Positions 38,813-48,370 of a DNA stretch of 64,000 nucleotides are shown piece after piece. The stretch comes from Halorubrum cibi (lineage in GTDB: Archaea; Halobacteriota; Halobacteria; Halobacteriales; Haloferacaceae), in contig NZ_FXTD01000008.1 of assembly GCF_900182635.1 (NCBI RefSeq), forward strand, positions 123,459 through 187,458, read 5' to 3'. The translations under genes and the position numbers were made by a program. Position 1 is the first letter of the stretch. The number at the start of each line of letters is the position of its first letter. Under the pieces are notes generated by a model, which did not search any database, was not told the origin of the DNA, and was given only the letters and a program-made list of their open reading frames with translations.

Positions 38813-40075
38813 CTATGACTGCTTCTCGATGTTCTCGACGACGGCGTCGGCGAACTCGCTCGTCGCGAGCTTCTCGCCGCCCTCGATCTGTCGGTGGAGG
38901 TCGTAGGTGACCTTCCCGGAGGAGATGGTCTCCTCGACGGCGTCACGCACGAGGTCCGCGGCGTCCGACCAGCCGAGGTAATCGAGCATCTCGCGGCCGG
39001 AGAGGATCATCGCGGTCGGGTTGACCTTGTCCTCGCCGGCGTACTTGGGCGCGGAACCGTGGACAGGCTCGGCGAGCGCGCGACCGTGGCCGTAGTTGAC
39101 GCCGGGCGCGATGCCCAGACCGCCGATCTGCGCGCCGGCGGCGTCGGACATGTAGTCCCCGTTGAGGTTCATCGTCGCGATGACGGAGTAGTCGCTCGTC
39201 CGGGTGAGAAGCTGCTGGAGCATGTTGTCCGCGATGCGGTCCTTGACGACGACCGTGTCCTCGGGCTGCTCGCCGTCGTACTCCTCCCAGAGCTCGTCCT
39301 CGGTGATGAACTCGTCGCCGTACTCCTCCTCGACGACCTCGTAGCCCCAGTCACGGAACTGCGCCTCGGTGAACTTCATGATGTTCCCCTTGTGGACGAG
39401 CGTGACGGAGTCACGGTCGTTCGCGAGCGCGTAGTCGAGCGCCTCGCGGATCAGGCGCTTGGAGGCGAACTCGGAGATGGGCTTCACGCCGATCCCGATG
39501 GGACCGTCGTGGAGCACGTCCTCGACGCCCATGTCGTCTTCCAGGAAGTCGCGGACCTGCTCGACCTCGTCGGTGCCGGCCTCCCACTCGATGCCGGCGT
39601 ACACGTCCTCGGTGTTCTCCCGGAAGGTGATCATGTCCATCGCCCCGGGATTCTTCACGGGCGACGGGACGCCGTCGAGGTGGTAGGTCGGTCGGACGTT
39701 CGCGTACAGGTCGAGCGTCTGGCGGAGCGCGACGTTCAGCGAGCGGAAGCCGGAGCCGACCGGCGTCGTCATCGGGCCCTTGATCGCGACGCGGAACTCG
39801 CGGATCGCGTTCACGGTGTCCTCGGGGAGGTTCTCGTCGTACTTCTCGCGGGCGCTCTCGCCGCCGTACACGCGCATCCACGCGATGGAATGGCCGGTCG
39901 CCTCGGCGGCGGCGTCGAGCACCTGCTGGGCGGCCGGGCCGACGTCGGTTCCGATTCCGTCTCCGTGAAGGATCGGAATGATCGGGTTCTCGGGAACGTC
40001 CAGTTCGCCAGTCTCCTCGTCGGCGAGAGTAATGCGCTCCCCGTCGTCGGGGACTTCGATCTTCTCGTAGCTCAT
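38813..40075 (-). CDS. icd: Isocitrate dehydrogenase (NADP-type)
   Basis: A 420-residue homodimeric isocitrate dehydrogenase of the TCA cycle. Substrate residues lie in TTPVGSGFRSLNVALRQ-like, and ENTEDVYAGIEW and the Mg-binding APGVNYGHGRALAEPVHGSAPKYAG blocks are present. The N-terminal VPDDGERITLADEE is the haloarchaeal form. It stands alone, flanked by a 163-bp intergenic region on the 3' side where I see no gene. Confidence 0.95.
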   Translation of the reverse strand: MSYEKIEVPDDGERITLADEETGELDVPENPIIPILHGDGIGTDVGPAAQQVLDAAAEATGHSIAWMRVYGGESAREKYDENLPEDTVNAIREFRVAIKGPMTTPVGSGFRSLNVALRQTLDLYANVRPTYHLDGVPSPVKNPGAMDMITFRENTEDVYAGIEWEAGTDEVEQVRDFLEDDMGVEDVLHDGPIGIGVKPISEFASKRLIREALDYALANDRDSVTLVHKGNIMKFTEAQFRDWGYEVVEEEYGDEFITEDELWEEYDGEQPEDTVVVKDRIADNMLQQLLTRTSDYSVIATMNLNGDYMSDAAGAQIGGLGIAPGVNYGHGRALAEPVHGSAPKYAGEDKVNPTAMILSGREMLDYLGWSDAADLVRDAVEETISSGKVTYDLHRQIEGGEKLATSEFADAVVENIEKQS

Positions 40076-40146
40076 GTCGGTCGAGGTTTCTCAGACCGCC
40101 GTAAAGTGCCTGCCGCTTTCCACGCGACCGTGTTCGGGAAGGGAGT

Positions 40147-41067
40147 TCACTCGGGGTACACTCGAACGTCGCTCTTCCGTACCCATCGGTAGCGACGACC
40201 GCCCCACACGAACGTCCGGCGAGCGTACGCGTACGCCATCAACGCCGGCATCGCGATCGCGACCGGGCCCGCGAGCAGGAACGTCGGTCGGCGGAGCCCC
40301 GCCCACGCGTAGGTCGCCCCGGAAAACAGGGTCACGAACCCGATCCCGATGATCGGCGCCGCGAGACACAGCGTCGAGAACGCAACCGCGAGCCCGACGT
40401 TGACCACGCTCGCACGAGGCGCGTGGTACCGCACGATCCACAGGAAGCGGACGAACCGCTCCAGCGACGCTCGGATCGACCCGCCGGCGGGCACGATCCG
40501 CATCCGTTTCACCGGTTTCACCTCGAGGTGATCGGAGAGGGTCCCGTCGTCGCTGACGGTTCGCCGGAGGTCGTCGAGGAACGCGGTCTGATCGAGATCG
40601 TCGTGCTCGAAGACGACCGCGCCGCCCCACGCGATCCCGCCGGCGGCGACCGCGAGCGTTCCGCCGACGAGGTAGGCTGGCTCGAGCAGGACTCCGAGCG
40701 GATCGCGACCGACGAAGACCGGAAGCTCCGTGGTCGGCCCCTGCCGCTCGTAGTCGGCGTGAAGCTCGGCGAGCCACCCCGGTGGATGCCGGAAGTCGTC
40801 GTCGGTCCAAACGATCCGGTCGCCCTCGGCCGCCTCCATCCCCGCGGCTATCGCGTTCGCCTTGCCCGAACACCCTTCGGGCTCGCCGGCGAGCACGACC
40901 CGAACTCCCTCGGCCGTCTCGCCTCGTCGGTCGGCGACCGGATCGTCGGCGTCGTCCGCGATCACGAGGAGTTCGTCCTCCTCCCCCAGCATCGCGGCGA
41001 CCTCCTCGCAGGCGTCGGTCCAGCGAACCGTCGGCAGGAGCACGGAGGTCGGCGGCGGGTCGGTCAC
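40147..41067 (-). CDS. Membrane glycosyltransferase, GT2 family
   Basis: A ~306-residue family 2 glycosyltransferase. The GT-A core has the NTP-binding WTDACEEVAAM region, VVLAGEPEGCSGKANAIAAGM and the acidic WTDDDFRHPPGWL motif. Two to three C-terminal hydrophobic segments (VVNVGLAVAFSTLCLAAPIIGIGFVTL and FLLAGPVAIAMPALMAYAY) anchor it. The acceptor is unknown; a lipid is likely given the membrane anchor. The start is uncertain: GTG at 41067 is preferred to TTG at 41094. Confidence 0.8.
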   Translation of the reverse strand: MTDPPPTSVLLPTVRWTDACEEVAAMLGEEDELLVIADDADDPVADRRGETAEGVRVVLAGEPEGCSGKANAIAAGMEAAEGDRIVWTDDDFRHPPGWLAELHADYERQGPTTELPVFVGRDPLGVLLEPAYLVGGTLAVAAGGIAWGGAVVFEHDDLDQTAFLDDLRRTVSDDGTLSDHLEVKPVKRMRIVPAGGSIRASLERFVRFLWIVRYHAPRASVVNVGLAVAFSTLCLAAPIIGIGFVTLFSGATYAWAGLRRPTFLLAGPVAIAMPALMAYAYARRTFVWGGRRYRWVRKSDVRVYPE

Positions 41068-41194
41068 GCCAGCCGGTTCGACCGCGGGGTACAAAAATCG
41101 GGCGTCGGTCCGGGGGCTCCGGACCGTCGCTCCCGCGTTCCGTCCGCCCCGCCGCTTTCCGGAGCCTTATGGGGTCGCCCTCGGAGGGTCGACC

Positions 41195-42106
41195 ATGCGC
41201 GTGATACTCCACGGCGGCGCGGGCGGCGCTCCGGACGAACCCGAACCCAGACAGGCGGTCCTCGACGAGGCGGCCGAGGCCGGCGCGGCCGCGTCGACCC
41301 CGCTCGACGCGGTCGAAGCCGGGATCCGCGTCCTCGAGTCGAACCCACGGTTCAACGCAGGCGTCGGCGGCGCGGTCCAGTCCGACGGGGTCGTTCGCAC
41401 GGACGCGGGTGCGATGACCTCCGATCGCGCGGTGGGCGCGGTCTGTTCGATGCCCGGCGTCGAACACGCCATCTCCGCCGCTCGGGTCGTCATGGAGGAG
41501 ACGCCGCACGTCTTCGTCTCCGGCGAGCACGCGGTCGACCTCGCCGCGGACTTCGGCGTCGAGACCGGCGTCGACCTCCTGACCGACGAGAAGCGCGAGC
41601 GCTACGAGGCCGAGGCCCCGCCGGAGGGGACCCCGAGCGAGCACCTCGAGTGGCTGGAGACGCGGTTCGGGTCGGGATCGGATCAGGCGGGCGGTTCGGC
41701 GAGCGGCGAGCGGTCCGAGCGCGACGCCCCCGATCACGACACCGTCGGCGCCGTGGCGACCGACGGCGAGACGTTCGCGGCGGCGACGTCGACCGGCGGG
41801 CGGTCGTTCGCGCTCGCGGGGCGCGTCGGCGACGTCCCGCAGGTCGGTTCGGGCTTCTTCTGTACGGACGCCGGCGGCGCGAGCGCGACGGGAGCCGGCG
41901 AGGACATCGCGCGGGTCACGCTCACGCGCCGAGCGGTCGACTTGCTCGAGGAGGGTCTCGGCGCCGAGGCCGCGGCCGACCGGGCGATGGCGGAGTTCGA
42001 GGACGTTACCGGCTCGCGAGCGGGCGTGATCGTCTGTGGCGACGAGGAGATCGGTGGCGCGTTCAACACCGAGGCGATGCAGACGAGCGTCGCTTCGAGC
42101 GAGTGA
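41195..42106 (+). CDS. Isoaspartyl peptidase / L-asparaginase
   Basis: A 303-residue plant-type (Ntn hydrolase) asparaginase. MRVILHGGAGGAPDEPE is the family start, NPRFNAGVGGAVQSDGVVRTDAGAM is characteristic. Autocleavage should expose the Thr in HDTVGAVATDGE, followed by GRVGDVPQVGSGFF. A Ser/Gly-rich linker precedes the nucleophile. The role is repair of isoaspartyl residues or asparagine catabolism. Confidence 0.92.
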   Translation: MRVILHGGAGGAPDEPEPRQAVLDEAAEAGAAASTPLDAVEAGIRVLESNPRFNAGVGGAVQSDGVVRTDAGAMTSDRAVGAVCSMPGVEHAISAARVVMEETPHVFVSGEHAVDLAADFGVETGVDLLTDEKRERYEAEAPPEGTPSEHLEWLETRFGSGSDQAGGSASGERSERDAPDHDTVGAVATDGETFAAATSTGGRSFALAGRVGDVPQVGSGFFCTDAGGASATGAGEDIARVTLTRRAVDLLEEGLGAEAAADRAMAEFEDVTGSRAGVIVCGDEEIGGAFNTEAMQTSVASSE

Positions 42107-42176
42107 GCGCGCCGGCCCTGCGACTTCCGTACTCCCGCTCGCTTCGGTCGGCGGCGAGGAGCGCGCGCCGTTTCGG

Positions 42177-44267
42177 TCAGTCGTCGGCGGGAGCGGGGTC
42201 GGCGGCGAGCGTGTCGTGTGCGTCGAGCAGGCCGACCGTCGCCAGCCGGATGGCGTGGGGCCACCCGAGCGGCGTGGCGCTGTCGGGCGTCCCGTCGTCG
42301 AAGAACTGCTCGGGGAGGTAGCCGGTCGGTTCACAGAGCGGGCCGTCCGGCGAGACGAGCCCGAGCAGCTCGCGGGCGCGCTCGGCGAACCGCTCGGCCC
42401 GCGGGTCGTCGCGGGCGTCGAGCAGCGCCGCGAGTTCTCCGCAGGCGTGAGCGCCCCACGCGGTCGAGACCGTCCACACCTTCTCGACCGGCTGGTCGCC
42501 GCGCCGCCAGCCGTCGCCCTCGTAACGGAACAGTCCCGATATCTCGTCGGTCTCGCGGGTCAGCCCGTCGACGACGCGCTCGACGTGTGAGACCAGCCGG
42601 TCGAGCCGCTCGTCGTCGACCGCGCCGCGTCCGTCGGCCTCTCCGTCCTCGATCGCGTCGTACGCGCGGTGCGCGCTCGCGAGCGCGAGCGTCGCTGAGT
42701 CGAGCCGGTCGTCGAGGTCGCCGTGGACCGTCTCGCGGAGCGCGTACCGGCCGCGGTCGGGGAGCCAGAGGTCGTCGAGCGCGTCGTACACCTCGCGGGC
42801 GCGGTCGCGGGCGTGGACGGCGGGATCGTCGCCGAACCGGTCGGCGTCGTCTTCCAGTCCCCGGCCGTGGCGCGCCAGCGCGCCGTACGCCTCGAGGAAC
42901 GTCGCGGTCGTGTGCGTGAACCGGCCGACCGAGTCCTCCCAGGCGTTCTGACAGGCCACCGGGCGGCCGTCGTCGGCGAGCGTCGAGTCGAGGCTCGCCA
43001 GCGCGTCGACGAGCGTCGCGTCGAGCCCGTCGACCTCGACTCCCGCCCCTCTCGCCCGCGCGAGGAAGGCGATGACGCTGCCGGTCTGGTCGGCCTGGTA
43101 GTCCACGTCGGGGCCGTCCTCGATGCGCGCGTTCGCCCAGCCGGGCGCGAGCGCGCCGTTCCGCGGCCAGACGCGGTGCGGCCAGGAGCCGTCGGGTCGC
43201 TGGGTCTCGACGTACATCTCGGCCGAGCGGACGTGCCAGTCGTCGAGCTCCAGCCCGAGCCGGTCGTCGGACTCGAGGAGGAACGTCGAGATCTCGGCGT
43301 CGTCGCGGAACCAGGTGTAGCCGTATCCGCCCGAGTGCTGGTAGTGCGGGTCGAAGTCCGGCCCGGCTATCCGGAGTCCGGTCTCGGCCGACAGCAGCGA
43401 CAGCACCCGCAGGTCCGCGACGACCGATCCGCGTTCCGGGACCGAGGCGGGCACGGCGGGCGTCGTGTCGGCGGCCGCGGCCGTCAGCGCCTCCCGAGAG
43501 TCGAGCTCAGCGAACAGCGCGTCGAGGCGGCTCCGGGCCGCTTCCCGGGGCGTTTCCAAGCCGTCCGAAAGCAGCGTTCCGAGGGTCGCCGCGCCGTCCT
43601 CGAAGGGAGCCTCGACGACGACCTCCCCGGAGAGCCGCTCCTCGTCGTAGCGGGCGGCGTCGCGGTCGCGCGGGAGGTCCATCGGCGCGTCGTCGAGCAC
43701 CTCGGGGAACGTGGGCGGGAGCTGGCCGCGGAGATCGTCGAGGCCGGTGGCGCTCGCGAGGAAGTCGTGTTCGTCGGCGTGATACACCTCGACCGCGTCG
43801 TCGTAGCGGAGCTGTCCGACCCGCTCGTCGCGCCCGTCCGGGGCGAACGCCGCGTACGCGACGAGCGCGAAGTCGTCGGCGTCGAGGTCGGCGTCCGAGG
43901 CGGGTTCGACGACCGCGCGCGTGAGGTGCGCGTCGTCGACGGCGAGGTCGTACCGGCGCACGGTCGCGCGGTCGGTCTCGTGGACCGTCTCGACGAGCGG
44001 CGTGTCGTCGACGTAACGCTGCCGTGAGCGGTCGGCCTCGAACCAGGTCACGTCGCCGTCGACGGCGAGGCCGAACCGCGAGCGGGTGAGCCCGCTCTTC
44101 CCGGTAAGCGGGTAGCCGAAGTCGCGGAGTCCGCCGTCGGGCGCGACGTGGACGAGCCGGCCGTCGCCGCCCGTGAACCGCCCCTCGACGGTGCGCCGCT
44201 CGCCCGCGAAGAGCCGCCCGTGGCCCGCGTGTCGCTTGTAGTCGTCGAGCGCGTCGCGTAGTTGCAT
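42177..44267 (-). CDS. Glycoside hydrolase family 15 (glucoamylase-like)
   Basis: A 696-residue GH15 protein starting MQLRDALDDYKRHAGHGRL. The N-terminal beta-rich domain (about 1-270) precedes an alpha/alpha barrel with GYTWFRDDAEISTFLLE, QRPDGSWPHRVWPRNGALAPGW, DVDYQADQTGSVIAFL and DEISGLFRYEGDGWRRGDQPVEKVWTVSTAWGAHACGELA. No signal peptide is seen, so it acts in the cytosol, perhaps on glycogen-like or imported oligosaccharides. It is divergent from the GH13 gene, so the two may share a control region. Confidence 0.88.
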   Translation of the reverse strand: MQLRDALDDYKRHAGHGRLFAGERRTVEGRFTGGDGRLVHVAPDGGLRDFGYPLTGKSGLTRSRFGLAVDGDVTWFEADRSRQRYVDDTPLVETVHETDRATVRRYDLAVDDAHLTRAVVEPASDADLDADDFALVAYAAFAPDGRDERVGQLRYDDAVEVYHADEHDFLASATGLDDLRGQLPPTFPEVLDDAPMDLPRDRDAARYDEERLSGEVVVEAPFEDGAATLGTLLSDGLETPREAARSRLDALFAELDSREALTAAAADTTPAVPASVPERGSVVADLRVLSLLSAETGLRIAGPDFDPHYQHSGGYGYTWFRDDAEISTFLLESDDRLGLELDDWHVRSAEMYVETQRPDGSWPHRVWPRNGALAPGWANARIEDGPDVDYQADQTGSVIAFLARARGAGVEVDGLDATLVDALASLDSTLADDGRPVACQNAWEDSVGRFTHTTATFLEAYGALARHGRGLEDDADRFGDDPAVHARDRAREVYDALDDLWLPDRGRYALRETVHGDLDDRLDSATLALASAHRAYDAIEDGEADGRGAVDDERLDRLVSHVERVVDGLTRETDEISGLFRYEGDGWRRGDQPVEKVWTVSTAWGAHACGELAALLDARDDPRAERFAERARELLGLVSPDGPLCEPTGYLPEQFFDDGTPDSATPLGWPHAIRLATVGLLDAHDTLAADPAPADD

Positions 44268-44370
44268 TGGTCGCGGGAACGTGTCGAACGGGGATGAACC
44301 TTTGGTGAAATTATCAATCACGATTTTTCGTGTCGGAAACGTTCAAGCGCGTCCGCGCTCGGGTGAGGAT

Positions 44371-46626
44371 ATGTACGAGCCCGGCCCGCCGCGAGTGACG
44401 AGCGTCGGGCGACCGGTCGAGTTGGCTCCCCGCGCTCCGGACCCGTCGGAGCGATACGAGTGGACGCTGGTCGAGGCGCCCGCCGACGGTGGCGCCACCG
44501 ACGACGACTCCACCGACGACGACTCCACCGACGACGACTCCAGCGACGAACGGGACGCTGCCGTCCTCGAGCCCGGCGATACCGGCCGCCCCGACGACCC
44601 GGTGGTTCACCTCCACCCGGACGCGCCGGGAACGTACGTCCTGCGGCTCGACGCCCCGGACGGTTCCCACCGCCAGCGCGTGCGAGTCTTTCCGGACGAG
44701 CGTCGCGAGACGACGATCCGCGTCCACGCGGACGACTTTCCGGTCGACGACGACGCGGTCGACCGGGTCTCGCTCCTGTGGCGGCACAACGACCGCCTGC
44801 TCGCTCGCGACCGGCCGACTCGCGAGGGCGACGAGTGGGTCTACCGGACCCGCGTCCCGCCGGGCCGTCACGGCGTCGGCTTCGTCGCCAACGACGACCG
44901 CGCCAACGAACGCCACGTCGTCCACGAGGTCGAGGGGCCGGGGCGTCCTCGGCTTTCGCTCGACTGGCGGGTCGAGCGCGGTGGCGGGAACGCCAGCGGC
45001 GACTACGATGGCGCAGGAGACGACATCGGCGGCCTCCGTCTCGTGGTGACCGCCGACGTCGACGTCCCGCCGGACTCGGAGACGGATCCGGAAGACGTCG
45101 AGGTGACCTTTCTGGTCGATGACCGGGACGCGGACCCCGAGACGATCGAACGGATCGAGGGCCGTGCGGAGGGGCACACGCTGTCGGTTCCGCTCGCCGA
45201 CCTCGAAGGGACCGACGGAAGCCGGAACGGACTCCGGATCCACGCGGTCCCCCACGCGGAGCGGCACGGCGCGGCGGCGACCCTGCGACTCGGTCGCGAC
45301 GCGGACGGGCGGCCGACGGCCGCCGATCCCCACGCTCGGCCGGCGTGGGCCGAGTCGCCGACGGTGTACGAGGCGTACGTTCGCTCCTTCGCCGGCGACA
45401 CGCTCCCGACGACGTTCGGGGAGATCGAGCGCAGGGTCGAGTACCTGGTGAGCCTCGGGGTCGACGCACTCTGGCTGACGCCCGTACTCGCCTCGCCGAC
45501 CGAGCACGGCTACCACGTCACCGACTACTTCGAGACGGCCGCCGACCTCGGCTCGCGGGCGGCGTTCGAGTCGCTGGTCGACGCCTGCCACGACGCCGGG
45601 ATACGGGTGATCTTCGATCTGGTGATCAACCACACCTCGCGGGACCACCCGGCGTTCCAGCTCCACTCGGCCGGCGTGCCGGCGTACGCCGACCGATACC
45701 GTCGGACCGACGCCGCCGTCGACGCGGCGGGAGTCGACTGGGCGGCGCTGCCCGCCGGCGAGGCCCCCGAGTACCGCTTCGACTGGGAGCGGATCCCGAA
45801 CCTGAACTACGACGATCCCGCCGTCCGGGCGTGGATGCTGTCGGTCGTCGACGAGTGGTCGGGCGTCGTCGACGGGTTCCGCGCGGACGTGGCCTGGGGC
45901 GTCTCCCACGGATTCTGGAAGGAGGTCGCCGACCGCGTTCCCGACGACTTCCTGCTGCTCGACGAGACGCTCCCGCACGACCCCTTCTACGGCGAGGGCG
46001 AGTTCGACCTCCATTACGACACCTCGCTGTACGGGACGTTGAACGCGATCGGGGCGGGACGGGAGCCGGCCGACGCGCTGGCGGACGCGTTCGAGCGCGC
46101 GCGATGGCTCGGCTTCGACGATCCGAGCGCACAGCTGCGCTACGTCGAGAACCACGACGAGGACCGCTACCTGGCGTCGCACGGCGAGGCGGCGCTGCGT
46201 GCGGCCGCCGCGGCGACGTTCACCCTCCCCGGCGCGCCGATGGTGTACGCGGGCCAGGAGCGCGGCAACGAGACGACTCGAGGCCCGTTCCGCTGGCACG
46301 ACGGCGACAACGCGCTCACCGCGTACCACCGACGGCTCTCGGCGCTCCGGGACGCCGAGCCAGCCCTCCGTTCGCGTGCGGTCGACTTCTCCGGCGGACG
46401 GTCGGCGATCGAGGTCGTCGACGGCGACCCGGACCGGGTGACCGCGTACGCGCGGACGGCCGATTCGACGCGAAACGAGGGGACCGCCGACCGCCTGCTC
46501 GTCGTGGTGAACTTCGCGGACGCGCCGGCCACCGTGGAGGTTCCGGACCGCGTCGACCGGGAGCTGTTCGCCGACGACCCCGCAGGTGGAGAGGTCGTCG
46601 TCGAGCACGTCGCGGTTCTCGCGTGA
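44371..46626 (+). CDS. GH13 alpha-amylase family enzyme
   Basis: A 751-residue GH13 enzyme without a signal peptide. The N-terminal ~340 residues are beta-sandwich-like, with an Asp/Ser/Thr 5-residue tandem repeat near residues 40-57. The barrel carries region I DLVINH, nucleophile Asp506 in FRADVAWG, acid/base Glu532 in LLDETLP and Asp596 in ENHDED. The chosen ATG follows the AT-rich divergent control region shared with the GH15 gene. Specificity is not evident. Confidence 0.93.
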   Translation: MYEPGPPRVTSVGRPVELAPRAPDPSERYEWTLVEAPADGGATDDDSTDDDSTDDDSSDERDAAVLEPGDTGRPDDPVVHLHPDAPGTYVLRLDAPDGSHRQRVRVFPDERRETTIRVHADDFPVDDDAVDRVSLLWRHNDRLLARDRPTREGDEWVYRTRVPPGRHGVGFVANDDRANERHVVHEVEGPGRPRLSLDWRVERGGGNASGDYDGAGDDIGGLRLVVTADVDVPPDSETDPEDVEVTFLVDDRDADPETIERIEGRAEGHTLSVPLADLEGTDGSRNGLRIHAVPHAERHGAAATLRLGRDADGRPTAADPHARPAWAESPTVYEAYVRSFAGDTLPTTFGEIERRVEYLVSLGVDALWLTPVLASPTEHGYHVTDYFETAADLGSRAAFESLVDACHDAGIRVIFDLVINHTSRDHPAFQLHSAGVPAYADRYRRTDAAVDAAGVDWAALPAGEAPEYRFDWERIPNLNYDDPAVRAWMLSVVDEWSGVVDGFRADVAWGVSHGFWKEVADRVPDDFLLLDETLPHDPFYGEGEFDLHYDTSLYGTLNAIGAGREPADALADAFERARWLGFDDPSAQLRYVENHDEDRYLASHGEAALRAAAAATFTLPGAPMVYAGQERGNETTRGPFRWHDGDNALTAYHRRLSALRDAEPALRSRAVDFSGGRSAIEVVDGDPDRVTAYARTADSTRNEGTADRLLVVVNFADAPATVEVPDRVDRELFADDPAGGEVVVEHVAVLA

Positions 46627-46683
46627 GACGGCCGTCCCGGCCGGCACCGACCGGTATAAGTGTCGCGTCCTCCGGTTCGACGT

Positions 46684-47769
46684 ATGGACGACCGGACGCT
46701 GACGGGTCTCCTCGGTCGGTTCGGGCTCTCCGAGAAGGAGATCGACACGTACCTCACCCTCCTCGAGTACGGCGAGGCGAAAGCCAGCACCGTCGCCGAC
46801 GCCGCGGGCGTCTCGAAACGCTACGTGTATAGCGTGAGCGAGTCGCTCGCCGACCGCGGGTTCGTCGAGGTCCACGACCACGCCGTGCCGACGACGGTCC
46901 GAGCCAGCCCTCCCGGAGAGGTGATCGAGCGACTTCGATCGGACGCGGACGCGATCCGACCCGGTCTCGAGGAGCGGTACTCGCGGGCGGAGCGCGAAAC
47001 CGAACAGTTCGAGGTGGTCAAATCCCGCGTCACCGTCATCAAACGGATCCGGTCGCTCCTCGACGGGGCCGACGCGGAGCTGACGCTGTCGATCCCCGCG
47101 AGACGCCTCTCCGCGGTCCGGGACGCGCTGGCGGATGCGGTCGATCGCGGGGTTCTCGTGCTGCTCGTGGTCACGGACATCGAGGACGCGGACGGCGTTC
47201 GTGACGCGCTCGGAGAGACCGAGGGAACGGACCCGAACCTCGACCGGATCGCGAGCGTCGTTCGAGCCTGGAGCGAGCCGATGCCGACGATCCTTACGAT
47301 CGACACCGGGAGGGGGCTGATCGCTCCCCCCGAGCTGTTGCGGCGGTCCGACTCCGACCGGCAGGCGATCGTCTTCGCCCAAGAGCAGCTCTCGCCCGTC
47401 ATCGTGGGCGCCTTCCTGGGGAACTACTGGCCCGCCGCGACCGAGGTGTCGCTCGCGGGTCCGACCGCGCTCCCGGCCGAGTACGAGGACTTCAGACACG
47501 CGGTGTTCCAAGCCACGCGACACCTCAGGGAGGGCGAGACCGTCCGCGCGACGGTCGCCGGGAGACGGATCGACGAGGACGCCGAACCGGTGGAGGTGAG
47601 CGGCCGCGTCCGATCGGTCAAGCAGGCGATGATCGAGCCGACGACCAACGAGTTCCCCGTCGAGAACTCGCTCACGATCGAGACCGACGACGGCCCCGTC
47701 TCGGTCGGCGGGCAGGGCGCGTTCGTCGAGGACGTGCTGGCGGATCTCACTCGGATCGAGATCGAGTGA
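46684..47769 (+). CDS. TrmB family transcriptional regulator
   Basis: A 361-residue TrmB-type regulator. The N-terminal winged helix (LTGLLGRFGLSEKEIDTYLTLLEYGEAKASTVADAAGVSKRYVYSVSESLADRGFV) is followed by a coiled segment and a C-terminal sugar-binding-like domain. TrmB proteins control sugar transport and metabolism, and this one follows the GH13 gene on the same strand, so it is likely a local regulator of the carbohydrate locus. A TATA-like GGTATAAGTG lies about 20 bp before the start. Confidence 0.9.
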   Translation: MDDRTLTGLLGRFGLSEKEIDTYLTLLEYGEAKASTVADAAGVSKRYVYSVSESLADRGFVEVHDHAVPTTVRASPPGEVIERLRSDADAIRPGLEERYSRAERETEQFEVVKSRVTVIKRIRSLLDGADAELTLSIPARRLSAVRDALADAVDRGVLVLLVVTDIEDADGVRDALGETEGTDPNLDRIASVVRAWSEPMPTILTIDTGRGLIAPPELLRRSDSDRQAIVFAQEQLSPVIVGAFLGNYWPAATEVSLAGPTALPAEYEDFRHAVFQATRHLREGETVRATVAGRRIDEDAEPVEVSGRVRSVKQAMIEPTTNEFPVENSLTIETDDGPVSVGGQGAFVEDVLADLTRIEIE

Positions 47770-47802
47770 CCGGTCGTCGTTCAGCATAATTCGAGGTGGA
47801 GC

Positions 47803-47845
47803 CTCCGACCTCAAGGAGCGAGCATAGCGAGCGAGTAGGTCGGAG
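47803..47845 (+). repeat. Stem-loop resembling a tnpB element end
   Basis: CTCCGACCT and AGGTCGGAG form a 9-bp stem around a loop CAAGGAGCG...GCGAGCGAGT. This resembles the hairpin after tnpB (ACGAGCG...GAGCGAAGT in the loop). It may be the left end of the tnpB element or the scar of a related element; it lies just after the TrmB gene and could also act as its terminator. Confidence 0.45.
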
Positions 47846-47920
47846 AGGAAACTGGCAACGCACGACGCAACCGCACGACGGTAGCTACCTGACTCCTCAA
47901 CGGATAAGTACCGTTAGATA

Positions 47921-48370
47921 GGCTCTGTTGAAATCCTTAGAAAGTGATATATTTCGACTCGGTGGCGGTCAGTACAGATGAAGCGCAAATTGTTCAGTAC
48001 AGAAAAATGTTCAGTATAGGATAGATAGACGAAAAGAACATCCCAAGTGCGATCTACCACCAGAGCTATTGATATATCGTTTCTACGTGGGATATGGTCA
48101 GGCTCAAATTTGTGTTCGCCGCTGGCGTTCTTGCGGCTCTTGGTGTAGCAGTCACTCAAGTAGTACAGCTGACGTTCATCGAGTCTACGGTAGTGAACGC
48201 AGCTATGGAGGGCCTTTTTGTCGGAGTAATGGTCTATCTTGGTCTCAAAACTCTCGAACTCTCTGTGAATCCGCAGTAGTTTTCGCTGGGTATGCTGGTT
48301 CGTCCGCAGCTCTCATCGACCGGCTGTTTCAGGCGAGAATATATCTGAAGAATAGGATTTCAACAGAGCC
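47921..48370 (+). mobile_element. MITE-like element 1 (450 bp, IS6-type ends)
   Basis: GGCTCTGTTGAAATCCT at the left is matched by AGGATTTCAACAGAGCC at the right (perfect 17-bp terminal inverted repeats). The 8-bp flanks GTTAGATA (47913-47920) and GTTAGATA (48371-48378) are identical, the target duplication of the IS6 family. There is no transposase; the interior holds a putative 61-residue membrane-protein gene. The element is inserted in the 5' flank of tnpB, 12 bp before the ATG after the duplication. Confidence 0.85.
48094..48279 (+). CDS. Small two-span membrane protein carried by the MITE
   Basis: A 61-residue ORF inside the 450-bp element. Two hydrophobic segments (about 5-27 and 36-54) are separated by a short polar turn, and MVRLKF gives a basic start. 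A TATA-like GATATAT (48071-48077) lies about 20 bp before the ATG, the spacing expected for leaderless haloarchaeal transcripts. There is no homologue that I recognise. Possible roles (toxin-like peptide, membrane sensor) are speculation. Confidence 0.5.
   Translation: MVRLKFVFAAGVLAALGVAVTQVVQLTFIESTVVNAAMEGLFVGVMVYLGLKTLELSVNPQ

Noticed and set aside
44314..47814. A 1166-codon minus-strand open frame opposite the amylase and TrmB genes
   Set aside because: It is antisense to two well-supported genes and has the Arg/Val/Asp composition of a shadow frame.
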